From the NCBI GenBank assembly GCA_014898415.1, contig RCTD01000019.1, forward strand, positions 620,001-684,000: a stretch of 64,000 nt of DNA, in the 5' to 3' direction. A program made the translations under genes and the position numbers. Each line of letters begins with the position of its first letter. Position 1 is the first letter of the stretch. Positions 36,901 to 47,018 of this stretch are shown here, one piece after another. Below the pieces are notes generated by a model. It was not told the origin of the DNA and did no database searches. It was given only the letters and a program-made list of their open reading frames with translations. Source of the stretch: Stromatinia cepivora. Lineage: Eukaryota; Ascomycota; Leotiomycetes; Helotiales; Sclerotiniaceae.

Positions 36901-39900
36901 ACCGGCTCTTTTGAAATATCAGTTTCAGAATCAGGTGTTGGAAGTACTGCCCAAATAAGCTCCGAATCCAATACAGTCCAATCCACCAGTCTATTCGTGG
37001 CAACCAGTGAGCTTTTATTCTCTACGACCAGTGGTATCGTCCCACTATCCAGCTCGATTGAAATCATTGGCACATCGGAATCATTGAGTCTGGAGCCATC
37101 GATCATAGTGACGATTAGCTTACCAGCTATCACGACCGAAGCCAATTCTGAAACTTTGATACTCTCTAGTACGATTGAAGTTATCACTGGTAGTGAGTCA
37201 GCGTCATTTAGTCTGGAACCATCTTTCTCCTCTGGGCCGGCTAGTATACCTGCATCTTCCACATCAGGTATCTTCATAGTACCTTCTACGACAATTAGAT
37301 CAGTCGGAATTGAATCTTCTACCACGGAACCGTCATTAGCAATTCCGAGCAGCTCAGAAATCCTTTCTGAAACGGCCAATTCTGCCCCCGCAAGTTTTAC
37401 AGGTACCGAGCTAACGTTTGGTAATGGTATTGGACAAAGTGGTAGCATATACACATCTATTACTAGCTCTGGATTTGCGACTTTGACTGAGACCCCTATT
37501 CTGAGCACAGGAGGTATAGTTTCGAATAGTGGCATGGAAACATCCATTGTTGTTGAGATATCGACCGTTGTCCAGATATCCAATCCGATTGAAACAACAA
37601 GTGCTATTCAGACATCCAATGGGGTGCAGACGAGCAACCTCTTGGAAACATCCACTAGTGTCGGTTCGTTTGAGCTCACATCGACGTTGCTGGGTGCTTC
37701 CTCCCCAGTTATTGAAACGACCAGTATTGGTTCTACACTACTGACTAGCGGAAGTCCGCCCACCCCAATCTCGGAACCACTAGGTAGCTCTTCTTTGCCA
37801 TCTTCGGGATCTCAATCAATCGAAATATCGACAAACGTTATAGGTTCTGGTACTCTTGAACCTTCTAGTATAATAACTTCACTCATAGTTAGCAGTATAT
37901 TGGAAACTAGCCCAGTCATATCTCTCCCACCTTCATCGGCTGTTGGAAGTAGTATTAGTACTTCATCAGCTTTAAATAGTGCTTTGGAAACCTCTACCGG
38001 TCAATCGCTGGGAGAGTCAAATACGTCCGGATTGCCTGAAATTTCAAGCAGTATAATCGAGTCTTCGATATTTTCTCTATCCATACAGACGATGACTATT
38101 GGGACCGTCACAGATATTGCTCCATTACAGTCAGAACCGACTTCATCCTTCACTAACGTATTGAGCTTGAGTGGTTCTTCGGCAGCATTAACCAGCCTTA
38201 CCTCCGAAACTACTATTGGACCAATATCCGAGTCAACCGGGGTACTTAGTAGTGTTAGTGAATCTCTGATAGCAGCTCTTTCTACAACTTTGGCAATATC
38301 TAGCACTCAGCCTCCGCCTGCTGCCTCTACAGACTTTGGGACACAGTTTTCAATCATTGGCCCTGAATCCTCAACAATTTTGATAGCTTCAAGTACCACG
38401 GTCATTTCTGAAATAGGCAGTATCAGCTCATCGGCCATACTTGTCAGTGAAAGTACTTCCCTTGCAAGTATTGAGGCCTCTTCCTCCAGTGAATTTACGG
38501 CTATTTCGACCGGTATAATATCTACTCCAGGTCCACTGGTGACGTCATCAATACTTGCCAGCACCAGTGAATCTTTGTCAATCGGTGAACTATCAAGCGT
38601 TTTATCATCTGCGGCATCATCCTTCTTAGAACTTAGTGCGACATCAACACAAACTTCTGCTGCATCATCAAGTCCATCGGGTTTCTGCGTTGAGGGTACG
38701 GGATCTAGCTCCCAAGATAACTCAGACCTATGTGAATTCACTTGCAACTTTGGAGTATGTACCGATCCCTGTACATGTACTGCATATGCAGTATCAGCAG
38801 TTGCACCTCCACCTGAGACCAATACTCGTGGATATGCTCTTGCCGAGTTTGATGCCGAACTTTACGATCCACTCTGCGACTTTGCTTGTTCTCATGGATA
38901 TTGTCCTCCAGAGACTTGTACATATAATGCAGATGGCTCTCCTATTTCATCCAGTTCCATTTCAACGACAGCGTTCCCCATTTCATCGGCCTTTGAAAGC
39001 GGTTCCACCTTGTCGGCTATACCATCAACTTTGACTGAGAACTTGGAATCCGGATCAGCATCTTCATTCCAGCCATCATCAACTTTCGCTGGGTCTAGTA
39101 CTGGCATTCCGCCTGTCAACAACGCGGTATCTGGTAGTGGGACCTCCAATACCTTTGAATCCCAATCCACCAGTGCTTTTGAATCTCCTGCCATCTCGAT
39201 AAGTTCTACAACTGAGATATTGAGCAATGAAATTGGTTCCTCCACCGTTTTCGGTGCTTCAAGTACTGGTCTAATCTCAGTTCCTTCGGAAGTGGCCAGT
39301 ACTATTGTTCAATCATCAATAGCTTCCGAACTCTCAAGTAATATTGGACAATCTGTTGTCAGCTCTGGGATTTCTACGAGTTTCACCACGCCCATTCAAT
39401 CATCTATACCGGCCTCAACTAGTGGCATTGAAACCTCGCCTTCTTTCAGTGAAGTTATCACTACTTCGATTGCTACTAGCACCATATTGATTGAATCATC
39501 TGCTTCAGGATCAATTGGAGGTATTGAAACTTCCTCACCTCTATTCACCGACGTAGTTATCACTCCATCTATTGCCCCCAGTTCGACGATACCTCCTGGT
39601 TTTAGCACCGAAAGCATATCTGCTAGTAGTTCTGAATTTATCAGTTCATCACTATTACCAGAAGCGACAAGTATAATAGTTGGAACCTCAGGATTACCAT
39701 TAAGCACCGGTACAATGGTCCAATCGTCATCTGAGGTGATTAATATCCAAACAACATCAGCTTCAGGCTCCTTATCAGCCCCCACTTCTTCTCTCTTGAA
39801 TGAATTACCCACGAGTTTGAGTCTTTTGCCTAGTGAGTTGGGTGCTGTTTCCACGGCAACTTTAAGTATAGAAACAAATTCTGAGGCTATATCTCCGACC

Positions 39901-42900
39901 GTTGTTCTTTCACTTGCTTCAAGCATTGGTATATCGACAAATGATGTCAGTTCTTTACCTACCGAACCAAGTCTAACTTCCAGTGCCCCAGTATTTGAAT
40001 CTAGCACTGCAATCATATCGACATCGGGCATAGAAACTAATTCCCAATCTGGAACTTCGGCCCTTGTAACTTCATCTCTACCAACTGAAACCTTGAGTGC
40101 TAGCACTTCTTTTGAATCGAATACAGCCATATTCTCGACCACTGAATTAGTATCAACGGCTCCAATTGTTGGAAATTTGGGATCTGGAACTTCATTTGGA
40201 GCATCAGAAACATCAAGCAATACTCCATTGTCTTTACCTATCACGGAAATTGGTAGTGCCACGAGTGGATTCTCGATCCTACCAACTAAAGTCTCTTTAA
40301 GTCTAAGTGGCTCCAATATTATAACGAGCCTAGCTTCAGAGCAAAGTTCTGTGATTGGTGCCTCGAGCACTGAGATTCAATCTACCTTGATTGCTGAGAC
40401 ATCTGAAAGCATCAGTGGAGTGTCTGAATCTTTGCTTGGGACTTCCTCTGGTGTTTTGAGTAGTGCTGGTGCTAGCACGCTTGAGTCTACAAATCCGACT
40501 GAGACTCTCATTTCATCCCTGACTTCACTGGCTGAGACACAATTACTATCTACCACAATACCTGGATTATCAGCACTCCCATCAACTTTAGTTGGGAGCT
40601 TTACTCTCATTGAAAGTTCTGGGATTATATCGATCCCTGCGGTCCAATCCACAAGCTCTGTAAGTGAGACTCAGTCAGAAATCGATCTCAGTTCTAGCAC
40701 GTTCGAATTATTATTACCGAGCTCGGTTCAGGCCACTGAATCTGCATCGACTTCATCGGAAATTGAAAGTCTTTCAACAGCCCCAAGTACTCTGCCTTCA
40801 GGATTACCTTCAAGTACGATCGAAAATTCATTGGTTTCGTCAATTCAATCTGCTCAGCTTTCTACAGCAACCGCTAGCAGTGCCCTTTCTTCGGAAGTAT
40901 TATCCGAGCAATTATCGTCGTCTTCTATTGTCTCAATAATAGCATCTGTGGTCTCACAGTCTGAGATTTCCTCTACCATTGAAGGACTCTCCACTGTTGT
41001 TACAACCATTCCCTTCTCGTCCACACTCTATGGGTCTGAAAGTTCTTCTGAACTTGCTGCTAGTACAAGCTCCGTTGCCATACTATCTGAATCCTTATCT
41101 GGTAGTTTATCCCAGTTCTCATCACTAACAAATGGAGAAATTTCTGCTAGCTCTTCGGCCTTTGTAGTCAGTAGTACAGCTGGTAGTAGCATACCCATTG
41201 TTGGAAACCTTGGCTCGGGCACTTCCCTTGGATTCTCAGCTTTGGAAACGTCTATACCAGCCTTGGAAACTTCTTTGACATCGGATATTGGTGCTGAAAG
41301 CTCGAGTCTTGTTATAATTTCAAGCACGGTAATTTTGACGATAGAAACACAGACATCTGAACCTGTTTTCACCTCTACCGCTTCTTTAGGAAGCACATTG
41401 ACTTTGGAAACATCCATCGAAGGCTCACCATCGATCACTGAGCTTACTTCTAGTTTAGGTGGTGCATTGACAAGTACTTTCGTATCTCAAGTCATATCTT
41501 CGACAGAATTGCTTTTGTCCCAATCGAGCTCTCCACAAACAGCTCCCGGCTCCGAAGAATCAAATACTAGCACGGAACAAACTCCTTCTGCCACAGGAAA
41601 CTCTGAAGCTATTTCAAGCACGCAGAGTGAAATATCTTCACTTTCTGGTCTCCTTTCCAGCACTGGATTGGCATCTTCGGGTAGCCAGATAATTTCTGAG
41701 GCTCCATTATCAACACAGGATATCTCATCGCTGGGAACATCAACCGAGCCAGCTGAATCTTCGCTTGGAATTTCCAGCTCTCAAATTGCACAAATTTCCT
41801 CGTCACTTCCAGGAGTTCCTTCTTCAAGTGTGATAGCTGAGCCTTCTCAATCGGCTATATCTTCCAACTTGGCTGGAACCGTATCGTCTGATATCTTAAG
41901 TGTAGGTCCAACAATCACAAGCCTTGAGACTACCGTCATTTTGACTGTGATTTCGACGTCTGCATCTGATTTTGTTTCCGTATCTGCATCAATCACTCTG
42001 TCATCCACGGCTGATATATTGAGTTCGATCATACCAAGTCTTTCAGCTTCGGCTTCAGCATCTCAGATAGATTCATTATCACAAACAAGTTCGGTCTTTT
42101 CAAGCTCAGAAATAGCCACAATCTCGAGTTCTGAGACCAATTCACAGAACACGGCTTCGTCGGCAATATTTAGTTCGTCGGGCCAAATCCTCGGCACATA
42201 CCTTCCAAGTGCTTCTCAGACGACTTTTGAAGAAACTACGTTTTCAAGCAGTGTTCTTTCAAGTACCTTATCACCGGAGTCCTCCTTTACTATCGAACCG
42301 CTCTCATCTGCCAGTGGATCTGGAACCGGTATACCTCCCGTCAATAATGCAGTCTCTGGGAGTGTTAGTTCCAGTGCCGCCTTTGAGACCACATCACTAG
42401 GTTCTGAGTCACAAATACTGAGTACCGAGTCACTATCTGCATCACAATCTGACGTCGGCTCTGTCACCTCATCATTCCGAAGCTTGGTAACCGAGGGATC
42501 ATCTACATTATTAAGCTCTGAACTTCCCAGCAGTACGATTTTCAGTGTCTCGTCTTCTTCCACATCCACTAGTGCATCTGCAAGCGCCATAGCACCATTC
42601 GCTTACATGGGCTGTTCTACAAACTCAACAGGCACTCTAGATGGCCCCACAACATATTCATCTGACATGACTCCGGCTATCTGCTCAACCATTTGTTCTG
42701 AATACGAATACTATGCAGTTGAAAGTGGAGTTAAGTGTGTTTGTGGCAATAATGTTGAGCCAGGTGGTGTCTTGCCAGGCTCAAGTTGCAATGCCACTTG
42801 CGGTGATGGAAATGGTACTTCTTCTTGTTCATCGGCATCTGCCTCTTCTAGTGCCTCTGCCTCCACATTGATAACACTACTAAGGCCTAGGAAGATCGCA

Positions 42901-42930
42901 GCTACTGGGAGATATTTTAGGAGGTGGTAG
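30913..42930 (+). CDS. Giant Ser/Thr-rich mucin-like WSC-domain cell-surface protein (interrupted by one frameshift)
   Basis: Exon 1 is 30913-31204 and exon 2 starts at 31260. The frame then runs to TAA at 34580-34582 (1,204 residues), but coding continues in the -1 frame from 34576 to 42930, for about 3,990 residues in all. The protein has a signal peptide ending at FANA-Q, then a TTIYSTVTRYR region. A WSC-like Cys domain follows at 31560-31840 (ECYPDEEANGFPL...YAGIEPGHCYCSN, PCPGNPTQVCGG). Next come two copies of an unrecognised ~150-residue domain (33410-33900, 34090-34520), then 1,300 residues of Ser/Thr. A Cys cluster lies at 38680-38930 (LCEFTCNFGVC, LCDFACSHGYCPPETCT), followed by more Ser/Thr and a second degenerate WSC-like domain at 42595-42830. 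There is no GPI-type hydrophobic tail; it ends in a basic RYFRRW. Likely heavily O-glycosylated, wall-associated or adhesive. Long antisense open frames are shadows of the biased codons. Confidence 0.8.
33038..33217 (+). repeat. 90-bp tandem duplication within the giant gene
   Basis: Two 90-bp, in-frame copies (33038-33127 and 33128-33217), each encoding a 30-residue unit that begins IEITPGSPTSTS and contains GEIGETTTSVLASST. They differ at several third positions. Confidence 0.85.
34570..34576 (+). other. T-TTT-TTA heptamer at the frame junction (candidate -1 slip site or frameshift error)
   Basis: In the upstream frame the bases read as T-TTT-TTA, matching the X-XXY-YYZ form of -1 frameshift sites. 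Slipping back one base enters exactly the frame that stays open for a further 8.3 kb. The zero-frame stop lies at 34580-34582, one codon later. A T6-for-T7 error or mutation would look the same. Confidence 0.5.
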
Positions 42931-43497
42931 AGGATAAATGGGGAGGAATTTGTTTAGTGTTTTTTTGCTTTGGAGAAGGGGGTTGAAAGTGCTGGTCGTG
43001 AGCACTAGTTTCATATATAGTTTTGATTAGTTTTCCTCTTCCTACTTCTTATTTTTTATGGGTAGTTGTAGTTGTTGGTTGGGAAAGAATGTATTCGTTT
43101 TGGATGTTTGGGTTTGTGTCGGGAAGTGGGAAAATGGGCGAGCAAAGGGGTTGGAAATGTTTATCCATGGATTTCTTTGAATACATGAACTTTTGTGTCT
43201 GGTTTTCTTATATTTAGAATGATATGGTATGTCCTTTGATTGTATGTTCTTCATATGTTGTGATATTTGTGATGTGATAAGTGGATGGGATTATACTCAG
43301 GACATGGGTATGAACAGCACTACTGATACGTGGGTGATGACAACATAGGTATGTATTGATATGGCGTTGGAGGCACTAATCACCATACCACCATCTGTGC
43401 CCCGGATCTAATTCCGCAAAAATCCTACGAGTATAAGGAACGCTTATAACATCAAAACTCCTCCATCATACCAGGCCAAGATTCGCGAGCCCCCTTC
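42931..43497. other. Intergenic, no gene seen
   Basis: About 570 bp of T/G-rich spacer after the giant gene, which converges with the minus-strand small gene at 43498. It likely holds the 3' UTR and terminators of both. Confidence 0.5.
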
Positions 43498-43776
43498 TCA
43501 AAGTTCAACCGGCCGAACCTCCTCCACCATACCCTCAGTCACCATCTCCCAACCTCCCTCACCATCTTCCCTCTCCAAGACGCCCTGGCTCTTCATCGTC
43601 GTGGTTTGTACGGCGCCACCTCCCCTGCAGTTGGGACATCTTCCTTTCTTCTCTATTTTATCTGTTGTTTCGCTGACGCAGCCTTGAGGTGTGGAAATTT
43701 CGGCGCAGAGGATGATGCATTCGCTTGGGATTGCGTGGTGGCATGTTTTCCAGTGGTAGTGGGGGGTTGTGCACAT
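43498..43776 (-). CDS. Small Cys/His-containing hypothetical protein
   Basis: Single-exon frame of 92 residues from a true ATG with an A at -3. The first ~50 residues hold seven Cys and several His (CTTPHYHWKTCHHAIPSEC, IILCAEISTPQGCV, KGRCPNCRGG), suggesting a small zinc-binding fold. The last 40 residues are Glu/Gly-rich and acidic. I do not recognise a named family. The Cys/His spacing makes it more credible than a chance frame. The region upstream on the minus strand is also open but low-complexity. Confidence 0.5.
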   Translation of the reverse strand: MCTTPHYHWKTCHHAIPSECIILCAEISTPQGCVSETTDKIEKKGRCPNCRGGGAVQTTTMKSQGVLEREDGEGGWEMVTEGMVEEVRPVEL

Positions 43777-44674
43777 TTTGGATTTTCTTTAGGGGGGGTG
43801 AGGGGATGAGGGGATGAGGGGTTAGGTGAGGTTTGGGTTGGATTTGGATTTGTAAATGGATAGGCTTATAAGTTTGAGTTTGATGTAGATATTGGGTATT
43901 GAAGATTGGTGGGAAGCAGGAAGAGGAGCTGTTAAATATGATGGCAATAAGAGTACGAACGCAAGGAATCACAGTCATGATGTGCTTGTTTGTGTGGATA
44001 TTTTCATGATGTGTTATATCCACGTATTTATATTCATATAAATTTCTCCTTAATTAGAACATCTATCCATATTGTGTGATTGAGATTCACAGTTTCATGA
44101 ATAGTTATCGATGTTTAATTTCGGGTAATGATACTCCATCTTGAATGCATCTCACGAACCACGGCTGACTTTAAGCATGGGGAGAGTTCGGGTTCATAGG
44201 GTAAGGAGCTCAAGAAGAAAGGCAAGATGGAATTAATATAGGTTGGATTTGGATGGTGATGTGTATCAGTATGAATCTTTGAGAGCATGAGGTGTATCGA
44301 AAGGCTCGGCGGTTGGGTTGGTGTAGGTTCATTGGGGCTCATCAAACGCGACTTTTCTGTATCGTAACTATATGAAGTGAGGAGAAGGAAATGTACGACA
44401 CAATAGATCCGAAGAATGATTTTCAACACATTCATTTAATGTAAATAATTCAGCGTCATGAATGGTGTTGCTATTTTTGATATTTTAAATGTTCAGATGG
44501 ATGACTGGCATCAATAACCCCATATTTGCAATGTAAGCACGTGATGTGCAGCTTAGAATTTCGCTTATGACTAGCGCTTTTCGCACACAAATCTCCATTC
44601 CAATTTTCCCGTTCAAACTTTTTTTCAACAACCAACGACGACGACAAATCCAGGTTCCTCACCAAGCCGACAAG
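43777..44674. other. Divergent intergenic region upstream of RPL26
   Basis: 900 bp between the small minus-strand gene and RPL26. Open frames here are Thr/Pro/His-rich and low-complexity. The stretch 44580-44670 immediately upstream of the RPL26 start is pyrimidine-rich, as in ribosomal-protein promoters. I see no gene. Confidence 0.5.
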
Positions 44675-45249
44675 ATGACGAAGATCAACACCTGTATGTA
44701 CTATCAATCAGTCATTACTGCGATTCAGCGCGAACATCAATTCAATTGTGTCAATAATAATTTAATGAGAGATCGCAAAACTAATGAAGATTTTTCCACA
44801 GCCCTCCACTCCTCAAGGAGAAAGTCCCGCAAGGCTCACTTTGATGCCCCATCCAGCGTCAGACGTACCATCATGAGCGCTCCTTTGAGCAAGGAACTCC
44901 GCGAGAAGTACAACGTGCGTATACATTATTTGCGACAATTTTATTTACCCTATCTGACTGATATTTTCAGGTTCGCTCCATCCCAATCAGAAAGGATGAT
45001 GAGGTTACCATCGTTCGTGGCTCCAACAAGGGTTCTGAGGGAAAGGTCACTTCCGTTTACCGTCTCAAATACGTCATCCACATCGAGCGTGTCGTCAAGG
45101 AGAAGTCCTCTGGACAATCCGTTCCCCTCGGTATCCACCCATCCAAGGTCATCATCACCAAGTTGAAGTTGGACAAGGATCGTGAGAACATCCTTGAGCG
45201 CATCAAGACCGGTCGTGAGATCAAGGAGAAGTTGAAGAGCAAGGCATAA
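44675..45249 (+). CDS. RPL26: 60S ribosomal protein L26 (uL24)
   Basis: Exons 44675-44693, 44802-44914 and 44971-45249 encode 136 residues. The protein starts [20 protein letters not shown], followed by [40 protein letters not shown] (KOW motif), [19 protein letters not shown] and a Lys-rich C-terminus. This is near-canonical uL24, a cytosolic large-subunit protein near the exit tunnel. The short first exon of 19 nt after the ATG is typical of fungal ribosomal-protein genes. Phases agree at both introns. Confidence 0.97.
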
Positions 45250-45852
45250 ATTTGGCATATAAAATTGGGTTGGGATTGGCGTGCTTTCGATCAGCGTTAA
45301 CATGCATTAATCCCTGGCTTCTGCCAGCTGGATGTGCTAGGCATAGTCAAATGAAACATTATGGCCATTTCACATCCTTCGTGCTTGCACGTCTGGTATC
45401 ACTGTGAAATGCTCCATGGGAGTCCTCCCGAAGCAAAAAGTGTCTTTCGACACTTGTGACAACATGATATTGTGTTGTTGTTGATTGCTATACCTGCTTT
45501 GGGAGGACTGACCCTCGACTAACTTGCTCTAGGATTATTGTGACAGAGTCTCATTTTCGTGATCGGTTACGCTTATATATCACCTTGTTGACATCTTCAC
45601 TATTGTTTTCGAGATAAATGATGAGCGAAGAAGAAATACAAAGTTTTTATTATTATGAAGAAAACTTTCTTGCCTGCAGACTTTCTTTTAGATTTCACTA
45701 AAATCCCTGAAAAATGAGAGTTTGATGGTGAGGGACAAAATTATTTGTTTTATGATTGTGCTATCTATTCATCTTGTCGAAAACGGATTTCGATTATCAA
45801 AATGTCCCACGAATTTTGATGACTTGTTAGAGAATATATCTGTCATACAAAA
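45250..45852. other. Intergenic between RPL26 and SDR (convergent)
   Basis: About 600 bp convergent spacer. It contains the long imperfect hairpin at 45421-45509 described separately; otherwise AT-rich with no gene. Confidence 0.5.
45421..45509 (+). ncRNA. Candidate structured RNA: 15-bp closing stem with two inner hairpins
   Basis: AGTCCTCCCGAAGCA (45421-45435) pairs with TGCTTTGGGAGGACT (45495-45509) over 15 bp with a single G-U. Inside lie AAGTGTC-TTTC-GACACTT (45438-45455) and ACAACA-loop-TGTTGT (45459-45478), a three-way-junction shape. It is 172 nt after the RPL26 stop, so it could be a 3' UTR element, a separate small RNA or a chance palindrome. I find no clear C/D or H/ACA box set. 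The pairing is symmetric, so strand is a guess. Confidence 0.3.
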
Positions 45853-47018
45853 TCAAAACTTCTCAACAAATGGTCTTACATCCAATTCCTGAGTAAATAG
45901 TGATCTGTGCTGTGTGTGCAAATACCAATATGCATCCGCAATCTATAAATTATGCCATTAGTCGTGTCGATGGCAAAATCCACATACAAAGTACTTACAG
46001 CTTCAGGCTTAATCTTTCCGTCCTCAATCCCTCCATTAACCTCCCATCCCTTGGTTCTGGGAATATCAATCACACCATCAATGATTGCATGCGCAACATG
46101 TACACCCTTAGGACCGAATTCTCTAGCTAAACTTTGCGTGGTGGCTCTCAAAGCGAACTTCCCACTCGCGAATGAGGACATCTGAGCTCCGCCTCTTAAT
46201 GATGCTGTAGCTCCCGTAACGATTAAGGATGGTGGGTGTGGAGAATCAGCGACGGAATCCAGGAGGAGTGGTAGTGCTTTTTGCGCAAAAAGGTAGAATC
46301 CCTTTCTGTTCGTTGATTTTCGGATTGTTAGCTTTTGTTCTTTATTGCCCTGCCCAGCGACGCCATGGACGAAATGAATCGCGCATCATATGAATATTCC
46401 TAGGCTCCTAACACTTTTTGATGTCCCAGTTGAGATTTGATACTCAAATGCTATAATGTCTAGATTCGGACAGGAGGTATATTCAGGTGTGCGATTCATT
46501 TCGTCCAATGTGTGCCAGCATACTGTATATATCATTCATCCATATAGAAAAGTAATAACATACCCATTACTCTGATACCCCGCCTCATAATCCTCCAAAC
46601 TCAGCTCCAAAAACGGCTTCCTCACAAACTTGCCTCCTACATTGTAGACTGTAGCAGCCAATTTTAAAGAACCAAACTCTTTCTTTATTTGCTCGAATGC
46701 GTTGGATACGGAAGTGGGATCGGATACGTCAGTGCTGATTCCTATGGCTTGTCCGCCGGATGAGGTGATGGCCTTTATGGTCGGTTCGTAGTTGGCGGGG
46801 TCGCGGGCTAGGAGAACCACCGGGTAGGCGTGGGCGAATTTCAGGGCGACGGAGTGCCCTAGGGAGGGGGAGGGGTGTTAGATTTTCTCATCGTCATTGA
46901 GGCAAGTAAAGAATCAGAATGTCTAGTTGTTGATGACACATTCAAAGGAATAGATTGACATACCAGTACCTGCACCGACACCAGCGATAATGCTGAAGAA
47001 CTTGCTGGATGGAGGCAT
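45853..47018 (-). CDS. Short-chain dehydrogenase/reductase-like protein with Phe in place of catalytic Tyr
   Basis: Exons 47018-46964, 46858-46564, 46305-45999 and 45942-45853 give 248 residues with matching phases. The Rossmann glycine motif is IIAGVGAGTGHSVALKFA (residues 10-27). LLARDP and then DVSDPTS follow as in SDRs, and GFYLFAQKALPLLL and IVTGATASLRGGA correspond to the conserved helix and the Ser strand. Where SDRs have Y-x-x-x-K the sequence reads FASGKFALRA, so the catalytic Tyr is Phe while Lys is kept. Next are SLAREFGPKGVHVAHAIIDG and a C-terminal ELDVRPFVEKF. Substrate unknown; catalysis may be altered or lost. Confidence 0.82.

Larger units (their letters stand above)
31367..42363 (+). 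repeat. Eight dispersed copies of the (G)IPPVNN[AV]VSGS peptide repeat
   Basis: Copies start near 31367, 32402, 32855, 33284, 35203, 36331, 39103 and 42328, in both parts of the interrupted frame. The peptide is nearly invariant while codons vary synonymously (for example CCC-CCC-GTA, CCA-CCT-GTC, CCT-CCC-GTC), so the conservation is at protein level. A different motif, PIVGNLGSGTS, occurs twice, near 40160 and 41200. Confidence 0.9.

Noticed and set aside
39396..40370. 324-codon antisense open frame, and similar long antisense frames across 35-43 kb
   Set aside because: They mirror Ser/Thr codon bias of the sense gene and show no domain or independent composition.
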